The notes under the pieces: generated by a model | What the model saw: only the letters and a program-made list of their open reading frames with translations | Told to the model about the DNA's origin: nothing | Databases searched by the model: none | Assembly: GCA_951804985.1 (NCBI GenBank) | Contig: OX638130.1 | Coordinates: 122,959,593 to 123,023,592 of the forward strand | DNA: 64,000 nucleotides | Source: Dryomyza anilis | Taxonomy: Eukaryota > Arthropoda > Insecta > Diptera > Dryomyzidae | Direction: 5' to 3' | Position numbers and translations under genes: made by a program | Shown: positions 56,131 through 64,000 of the stretch, one piece after another | Layout of the letters: the number at the start of each line of letters is the position of its first letter | Position numbering within the stretch: the stretch's first letter is position 1

Positions 56131-57890
56131 AATTTTAAATTTCAATAAAAATTTAATTTTTCACAAAAGAAATTCAATTTATCACTAAAAATTGTTTAGG
56201 AAATTCATTTTTTTACTAAAAATACAATTTTTCACTAAAAATGTATGTTTTCACTAAAAATTTAAATTTTCACTAAAAATTCATTTTTCAGTAGAAATTC
56301 AATTTTTCACTAAAAATTCAAATTTTCACTAAAAATTCAAATTTTCACTAAAAATTCAAATTTTCACTAAAAATTCAATTTTTCACTAAAAAATTCAATT
56401 TTTCACTTGAAATTCAATTTTTCACTAATAATTCAATTTTTCACTAAAAATTCAATTTTTCACTAAAAATTCAATTTTTCACTAAAAATTCAATTTTTCA
56501 CTAAAAATTCAAATTTTCACTAAAAATTCAATTTTTCACTAAAAATTCAATTTTTCACTAAAAAATTCAATTTTTCACTAGAAATTCAATTTTTCACTAA
56601 AATTTCCTTAAAAATTCAATTTTACACTAAAAATTCAATTTTTCACTAAAAATTCAAATTTTCACTAAAAATTCAATTATTCACTAAAAATTCAAATTTT
56701 CACTAAAAATTCAAATTTTCACTAAAAATTCAAATTTTCACTAAAAATTCAAATTTTCACTAAAAATTCAAATTTTCACTAAAAATTCAAATTTTCACTA
56801 AAAATTCAATTTTTCACTAAAAATACATTTTTCACTAAAAATTAAATTTTTCACTAAAAATTCAATTTTTCACTAAAAATTCAATTTTTCACTAAAAATT
56901 CAATTTTTCACTAAAAATTCAATTTTTCACTAAAAATTCAATTTTTCACTAAAAAATCAATTTTTCACTAAAAATTCAATTTTCACTAAAAATTCAAATT
57001 TTTTATTAAAATTCAAATTTTCACTAAAAATTCAATTTTTCACTAAAAATTCAATTTTTCACTATAAATTCAATTTTTCACTATAAATTCAATTTTTCAC
57101 TAAAAATTCAATTTTTCACTAAAAATTCAAATTTTCACTAAAAATTCAATTTTTCCTTAAAAATTCAATTTTTCACTCAAAATTCAATTTTTCACTCAAA
57201 ATTCAATTTTACACTAAAAATTCAATTTTTCACTAGAAATTCAATTTTTCACTAAAAATTCAAATTTTCACTATATAATCAATTTTTCACTAAAAATATT
57301 CAAATTTTCACTAAAAATATTCAAATTTTCACTAAAAATATTCAAATTTTCACTAAAAATATTCAAATTTTCACTAAAAATTCAATTTTTCATTAAAAAT
57401 TGAAATTTTCACTAAAAATTCAATTTTTCACTAAAAATTCAATTTTTCACTAAAACTTCAATTTTTCACTAAAAATTCAATTTTTCACTAAAAATTCAAA
57501 TTTTTTATTAAAAATTCAAATTTTCACCAAAAATTCAAATTTTCACTAAAAATTCAAATTTTCACTAACAATTCAAATTTTCACTAAAAATTCAATTTTT
57601 CACTAAAAAATTCAATTTTTCACAAGAAATTCAATTTTTCACTAAAAATTCAATTATTCACTAAAAATTCAATTTTTCACTAAAAATTCATTTTTTTACT
57701 AAAAATTCTAATTTTTATTAAATTCAAATTTTCACTAAAAATTCAACTTTTCACTAAAAATAGCAATCGATATTAATTTTTCACTAAAAATTTAATTTTT
57801 CCTTAAAAATTGAATTTTCAATTCAAATATTTAATTTTCATTTAAAATTCAATTTTTCACTAAAAATTCAATTGTTCACTAAATTTATCT
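56131..57890 (-). repeat. 19-bp satellite array S4 (minus orientation)
   Basis: The unit TTCACTAAAAATTCAATTT is the exact reverse complement of the S3 unit. About 1.75 kb, roughly 92 units by length. At 57288-57370 the unit gains two bases (AATATTCAAATTTTCACTA, four times). A stray TAGCAATCGATATTAATT at 57761 matches the tip of MITE X 600 bases away. Confidence 0.95.
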
Positions 57891-58346
57891 CATTTCTAAT
57901 CGAATAAAATCTCAATTTCTTATAAATTAATTTCAGCATCGGCTTTGCTTCATTTGTTACTATTTTAATGCAAATCCTGTTTATCGTTTTTCTCGAATTC
58001 GGTGAAAAGATCGAAAATTCTTTTTTTGTTTTTAAATTTGAAATTAAGAAAATAACATTTCATAGTAAGAGAGCAACAACTAAAATTTACATTTACCGTT
58101 TTAAATTGGAAAATATGATTTTCCTTTTAAAATTACAATTGAAATGACGCTAGAATTTGAAAATTTTTAATTTAAAATGCAAATTCTAAGTTTTGTTTCT
58201 TTCCTTCTCATATTCAAACCAAAAATTCCAATTAAAAATGATAAATCCTCCTAATTTGAAATGCAAAAATCTCAATTTCATTTAAAATTTGATATATTTT
58301 AATTATTTTACCTTGTATATTCTTAACACAGACAAAATAAACGACG
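57891..58346. other. AT-rich sequence, no feature seen
   Basis: Transition from satellite to unique DNA. Nothing recognised. Confidence 0.5.
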
Positions 58347-58606
58347 TAAATATAGCAATCGATATTAATTGCATTCATTAATCAATCCAGCAATTAAATA
58401 ATGAAAATATTTGCTATTCTTCGTTATATAAGCAATAGCGTTCGCTAATATGCGCCGACTAATTAATTTTCTGCATTGACGTACAAATATTCATATTAGC
58501 AAACGAAATTGTTGGTTTAACGAAGAATAGCAAATGTTTCATTAAATAAGTGAATATCATTGCTGGATTGATTAATGAATGCAATTAATATCGGTTGCTA
58601 TATTTA
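58347..58606. mobile_element. Palindromic MITE X
   Basis: TAAATATAGCAATCGATATT at 58347 is inverted at the right end (one mismatch), and the match continues through TGCATTCATTAATCAATCC to the hairpin word GCTATTCTTCGTTA (58432) and its inverse at about 58519. 260 bp with arms of about 95 bases and a short central loop. No coding capacity. Confidence 0.88.
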
Positions 58607-59864
58607 GGACGATTCATTTTTTCTGTAAATGTCTTTCAGAAAACTCCCAATTTCAATACCGGAAAAATTAAAAAAAAAATACTAGTTTGGGCCTACAGAT
58701 TAGCCGAACCTACGCCAGGCACTAAGTTTTAAACTACTACATATTTTACATTTTTTATTTTGGAACATTTCTTCACTTTGTATTGTACTTTTTTTGATCA
58801 CCAAACCGCCTCACAATAACTCCAAATTAAATCAGTTCTCTATCGTCTACTATATCGTATATCGTTGCGTCGAATCCGCTGAACCATTACTCATTTAATT
58901 CGTCGCTAAAATACAGATTTGGATTAGTTTAATGTGATAAGCACACAACGTACCCGGAATACGCAAACATGGCGAAATGCGTCGCAGAAGACGGATCTGA
59001 AAAAAAAAAAATAAAAAACCGAAGACCAGAAGCGGGCAACAAATTTTAAGAAAGCCATAAAGAAGAAAAGTTGATGTTTTCAACTTAAGTAAATAACTAC
59101 GTAGGCTTATGCCATAATCTACTTAGAGCAGCAAACCAGATTCTAAATCATGTTTAGATAGTGTGAGAGCGAGATGGAGCGATAAACAAATAAGCCCCCT
59201 CAGCCCAACGAGAGGCCCAAGAGCCTGAGAGCCACGCAGCGAGAAAGCGTTTAACAAACAAAGAATTATAAATTCATAAGAGAAAAATATGGAATTATTA
59301 TGACAAAGTAAACAATGAAGATGAAGAATGGAAAATAAAAATACAAAAAATACGCAGAAAAAAAAGAACAAAACGAAAAATATACAAACTGAAAAATGAA
59401 ACGGCATGCGAAGGACTCGACTCGTCGCATGCTTCATATTCAAAGCAGCGCAGCACCATTAGATGCGCCTTAAAGTATACTTCAAGGAGATTATCTGACA
59501 TCGTCGCATTGTGCGACAGGCTGCCTGTCTGCCTTTCTTCCGGTCGGCCTGCCTTCCTCCCTACCTCCTCCCTCCCAGACTGTTCTCTGCTCTGCTGGTC
59601 GCTTGCGAGTGACTGCTCATAAATTGCTTGAATGTCCTTGCGTTTTTCTTCTGCGGCGTCTTCTCAACCTTCACAACAAAAAAAGCCACAGAACTGGCGT
59701 AGGCTCAGCTCCTTAAATTACAACACACGCATTCGGCTCATTATGCGCTAAACAGACAGCGAGCCGTTGAACGCGGCCGGAGTTTGGTGCAGTGGGAGGC
59801 AAGGACGAAAAACGGACGGACACCACAATACATTAAGCCCGTTACGTGCGTATCGTTACGTGTA
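58607..59864. other. Unique sequence, GC-richer at 59.4-59.85 kb
   Basis: AGTTTGGGCCTACAGATTAG at 58684 may be a decayed SINE tail. From 59.1 kb composition is mixed, with CCTGCCTTCCTCCCTACC near 59549 and GTTACGTGCGTATCGTTACG near 59841. ORFs of 106 and 67 residues on the minus strand contain poly-Phe from a poly-A run and have no domain. Confidence 0.45.
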
Positions 59865-60456
59865 CTCAGAAAAAATACCATTAAAATTGATCAAGAGGAC
59901 ACTTTTTATCATAGTATTCTGTAGTATTTAATGATATTTAGTGATTAAAATAATTTATCATATTGACTAATTTTAATGGTAAAAAAACTATTAGTTTTAT
60001 GGTTCTGTTTTTGATAGTGTTCACTCAGAAATACATATTAATAATATAACTATTAATTTTATAGTTGATAAAATACTAAAGGATACTATTGAATTAATAG
60101 TATTTATAACTATTAAAAAATTAAAAAAAAAACTCATAAAATCCTATTAAAATTTGTCAATAGAACAGTAATTGATTTAATAGTATATATAAAAACTCAA
60201 ATAAATTTTATAGTATTTTGTAGTATTTAATAGGATTCACCGATTGAGTTAATAGTTTATCGGACAAATATCCTATTGACTAATTTTAATAGTAAAAACT
60301 ATTAATTTTATAGTATGTTTTTTCTGGGTGTACTATTAATTCTATAGTGTTCTTTAGTACTTTACCTACTTTAAAATTAATAGTTATATTACTGAATATG
60401 TATTTTCTGAGTGAACACTATGAAAAAAAGAACCATAAAATGAATAGTTTTTTTAC
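59865..60456. mobile_element. MITE D, copy 3, compound
   Basis: TA followed by CTCAGAAAAAATACC at 59865 and CTGGGTG followed by TA at 60330 delimit a 466-base D-type element. A second inverted pair, GTTCACTCAGAAA at 60019 and TTTTCTGAGTGAAC at 60404, crosses that boundary, with matching ATAATATAACTATTAATTTT arms. Two D-type elements therefore appear interleaved or tandemly fused. Confidence 0.7.
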
Positions 60457-61914
60457 CATAATAATATAATATAAATATTTAAATATTTTTACATTACTTC
60501 AATATTATTTTTAAAACTACGATACTATTGATAAATGTTTTGCCCCAATTTTATAGTACGACTATTAAATTTCTATACATAACACTAGTATTAAATTGAT
60601 AGTCTTCATAGGTATCGTACCCGTATGAAATATTAAGGGATACTATCAATAGTATTCATAGTAAATCGTGCTTAAATTTAGTTTACACTTTTTTTTTGAA
60701 ATAAACAGGAGATGCTATAAATACGGAGAATTATATTTTGTTTGTTTGGTATATATTTTTTGAATTCATATACTTTTAGAATAAACGTATTTATAATATA
60801 TATCCATAAGTTCATTACTGAATACCCAAATTTCTTTAAAAATTTTGTTTTAAAAGCAACCACCTAATAAAGTCAGAAAAATGTATGATTGCAAAGATAA
60901 ATATGTTGTCTGCATGCTGATTTTTCTTATCGTGTTTTTATATAATTTTACATATATATCAAAAGTATATTTAATAGTAAAATACTATTAATTAGTGTAG
61001 TTAAAAAGTTCATAGTATGCCTGTTAAATTAATAGCATTCATAAATATAATAGTAACTCATAAACCACTTGAAAGATTTCATTAAATATATCAATTTTTA
61101 ATGAGAGATCAAATTCAAATTATAAAATTTCTATACAAATTCGATTTAAAATTCGATCAAATATAGACAAATAGAAATATAAATAAATAGTATTCACAAT
61201 TGATCAAAAAATTTTATGTTTGAAATACTTTATATTTAAATCAGTACGATAATCTGATAAGAATTATGTTTTTTTAGTTATAACCAAAGTATATTCTATA
61301 GTACAGAACTATTGATGTTAAAGTATTTATCACATTAAGAGAAAAATCAGCAACTAATTTTAAAACTTGATAGTTCAGAAACTATGGGAGTCTCTATCGA
61401 AATTATTTTTTTAATCAACTAATAAAACTCCAGGGTTTCAAAAAACATTGTATTTGATTTTAAAATTTGAATAATATTTTAAATTTTTTCTAAGTTAAAT
61501 ATATTTAATTTTTTTAAAATTATTATTTTTATGTGTAGGCGTTGTTATAAAGATATTAGTTTTGTTAAGATATATTAAGTAGTTACAGAGATATAAATAA
61601 TTATATAATATAGTAGTTTGATGTTTCAATTCTCGTAACTTTGTTGGAGTTATTTTTTTATTTTTCGGTCACTGTCCATTCACAAACTTTCATTAAAATC
61701 GGAAGACATCGTGCCAAGATTGATATTTCTGATGTGGTATGACCCATCTCATTTTTTTTTTTAATGATTAGAAAGGTATAATAATGTAAAATTAATCATA
61801 TTTTTGTTATTATATAAAATTAGTCATTTTATCATTGAATTATTGTTTTAATTGGAAAGTTCAATGAAATACATAAAATAGCTTCAAATTATTGTTGACT
61901 TTATATGAAAACAT
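60457..61914. other. AT-rich sequence, no feature seen
   Basis: Very AT-rich; ACTATTAAATTTATAG-like words from the D family recur sporadically. A 61-residue minus ORF at 60678-60863 has no support. Confidence 0.45.
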
Positions 61915-62912
61915 ATCGTCACTGTCATGCCAAAGAGGCGAATGTGCATTTTTAAAAATGTTGGGAAATCAAATTTTAAAGTTTGAAGTGCTTTAAAAAT
62001 TAGCAAAATTTATATTTTTTCAATTTTTTTCTGTTATTTTGGTTTATTCGTCAATTATTATAACGTATATAAAATATCTTTAGATTTGGACAACCTACTG
62101 AATTATAAATACGGATTTTGTGAGACAATATCCTGATCAAAACGCAAATATTTTTGTTTTTTAAGCTATAACTTTATATTAGCGCAAGATTAAATAGTAA
62201 TGTAAAGGCATTAATTGTTTGATTTTAAAGCACCTATCTAAAGCACCTACCTATTAAATATTTTGTAAAAAATTAATTAACTATTTGTTATTTGCCAGAA
62301 AAATGTTTGGCAAAATATATTTAAATAATGATGCCAATCGATAGGTGCTTTAAAAACAACTAATTAATACCTTTAAACAACTATTTTATCTTGCACCAAT
62401 AAAAAATTACAGCAAAAAAACGAAGAAATTGGAAAAATTAAAAATCTTGTCATGCCAAAAGGGCGAATCTTTTCGGTTTTTTGCTATGACTCTTTAATGG
62501 TACAAGATAAAATAGTGATGTAAAGGCATTTATTGTTGGTTTTCAAAGCACCTATCGATCTGCATTATTAATTACAAATATTTTGCCAAAAAAAAAATCC
62601 TGCAAATAACAAATGGCAAATTAATGTTTGCAGATAGATAGGTACTTTGAAAACAAACAATAAATGCCTTCACATTACTATTTTATCTTATACCAATAAA
62701 AAGTTATGGCGAAAAAACGAAAAGATTCGCACTTTTGGCATGACAAGATTTTCAATTTTTCAAATTCGTCCGTTTGGTTTTGTTTTTTGTGGGTAGAAAT
62801 ATACAAAAAAATGTCACGCGACAGCATACTTGAAGATAAACTACATTAAAAAATGTAAAAAACGCAAATGTCAAAAATTGCACATTCACCCCTTTGGCAT
62901 GATAGTGACGAT
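61915..62912. mobile_element. Fold-back element P, copy 6
   Basis: Ends ATCGTCACTGTCATGCC and GGCATGATAGTGACGAT are fully inverted. The left arm carries the CCTACTGAATTATAAAT module, the right arm the AAATATACAAAAAAATG module, with GCCAAAAGGGCGAA in between: the same asymmetry as copy 5. The central palindrome is partly deleted near 62240-62280. Non-coding. Confidence 0.88.
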
Positions 62913-63535
62913 ATACATTTCATACTATTGAATCAATAACAGTCATACATACCAACTTATAGAACGATTATTTTGTGTCTGTATTAAATATTTGTAGAAA
63001 TAAAACTAATATTTTAAAATTATTGAATGAATACTTTGATTTTATATTCTTTTATTCATAAAATAGTAACCTATTGTTAAAAGATTGTAAAATGCAATTG
63101 GTGAGTTTAACTTCTACAATGCTTTTTTAATAGTATCGATCTTATTAAGTGTAATTAAAATCAAATTCGACTGTAAGACAAATAGTTTTATATTATAAAA
63201 TATAGAAATGAGTTCACTTTTAAAATAATTTTGTTCACAGTTTTTGTTTTAGTGATTTTCGAAATTTTGTTTACTTTTCTTTCAATAGCAGATACAATTA
63301 ATTATAATACTATTAATTATGATTAAATTATAAATAACAGTTGAATATTAATTAATGATTAAATTATAAATAACATTTGAATATTTATTATTGCAATGCA
63401 CAAATCCCATTCACAAAGTAAATTTTTACTATTATTATTTATGAATGTGTGATTTTTAAAATTCAATATGCTTTTACTAAAAACACATTAAATCAATAGT
63501 ATTTACTATTATTTATATAGTATTTGATTTTACCA
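62913..63535. other. AT-rich sequence, no feature seen
   Basis: ATTAATTATGATTAAATTAT-type words are repeated at 63300-63395 (a short local duplication of about 50 bases). Nothing else recognised. Confidence 0.45.
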
Positions 63536-64000
63536 GTGTAACGGCCTGCAGCAACGTCGCTCCTGTTGCTTATGCAATATTGTTGTCTCCTTCTTCATTC
63601 CACTGCTGCTGTTGCTGCTTCTTTTGTTGCTCCTTCTCATTCCCCACCATCTGTTGTTATTGTTACTCTGTAGCAATATTTATGATCTGGCTGTTGCTGT
63701 CCTGGCCAAATAAAACATAAATAAATAAATGCCGCACCATTGTTATCTCTGTGTGCGGCGTGCGGCCGCTGGATTCCGCTGAATTGCCAGCGAAAGTGGA
63801 TCTCTTTCTTCGTATATTTGTCATTACTTCGATAATTACGCAAGTAAGTAGTCCTTCGGTCGGACGGACGGTCGGTTGGTACCTTCGCAACGAGGCCTTG
63901 AAATAAATATTGAACGACGACATTTTGTGCCATAATTGCTTTGTGGTATTGTTGTCGTTGTCTCTGTCCTTGTCTGTGTTGCTGCTTGCTGTGTAGTTAT
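63536..64000. other. Single-copy-looking, GC-richer sequence with CTG tracts
   Basis: Contains CCACTGCTGCTGTTGCTGCT at 63601 and GTGTGCGGCGTGCGGCCGCT at 63751. Overlapping ORFs of 98 and 86 residues on the minus strand have no recognised domain. May be the edge of a regulatory or genic region beyond the window. Confidence 0.45.

Noticed and set aside
1..64000. Known conserved fly microRNA genes
   Set aside because: I looked for familiar mature sequences (let-7, miR-1, bantam, miR-8, miR-124 and similar) and saw none; a proper covariance search could not be run.

Overview
This window looks like non-coding nuclear DNA (intron or intergenic) of an insect, most likely a brachyceran fly. The reasons are its high A+T content, the absence of any long or recognisable protein-coding ORF on either strand, abundant CAN/CTG and TG microsatellites, and dispersed repeats of a style familiar from fly genomes, such as the (GTCT)n-containing family ending in ATACCCT. 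No rRNA, functional tRNA, CRISPR, operon or bacterial-type gene is visible. The species cannot be fixed from the sequence alone. || Much of the window consists of small transposable-element derivatives and tandem repeats, often nested. The main families are as follows. (1) A tRNA-derived SINE of about 310 bp, five near-complete copies plus fragments. (2) Helitron-like elements with TC...CTAG ends, inserted between A and T, carrying a 15-bp minisatellite core. (3) A fold-back family (here P) with ATCGTCACT ends, six copies, and a second fold-back family (here N) whose arms can enclose P or another element. (4) A family (M) with ATACCCT-type ends and an internal (GTCT)n tract, five copies. (5) A family (C) with CCCAGACAAAA ends, as one solo copy and two clusters of direct and inverted units. 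(6) TA-flanked MITEs with CACCCAGAAAAA ends (D). (7) Single MITEs, including one with GGGCC ends and a TTA duplication (PIF/Harbinger-like). || The most striking large-scale structure is a 19-bp satellite family in four arrays (about 31.6-33.7, 39.6-42.2, 52.9-54.3 and 56.1-57.9 kb). They alternate in orientation +,-,+,-, giving two convergent inverted pairs. The last two arrays share one consensus and enclose a 1.8-kb GC-richer unique segment. Any read-through transcript could fold into a very long double-stranded stem. || Layout. 0-9.3 kb: P copies, Helitron-like copies, M1 and two tandem-repeat blocks. 10-20 kb: SINEs, C, D, N, P and palindromic MITEs. 20.5-30.5 kb: nested fold-backs, a second Helitron, the Harbinger-like MITE and the largest P copy. 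31.6-42.2 kb: first satellite pair, a TTAC element with a 12-bp target duplication, and a cluster of six GTGACGGGCGTTAC-type motifs. 42.2-52.9 kb: mostly unique sequence, M copies and C clusters. 52.9-58.6 kb: second satellite pair and a palindromic MITE. 59-64 kb: D, P and unique DNA. || Single-copy-looking, GC-richer stretches (about 18.9-20.3, 27.7-28.45, 34.0-35.1, 42.3-43.4, 48.3-49.0, 52.1-52.6, 54.3-56.1, 58.8-59.85 and 63.5-64.0 kb) are the best places to look for enhancers or undetected exons. All coordinates and homology statements come from reading by eye; no alignment or database search was run.
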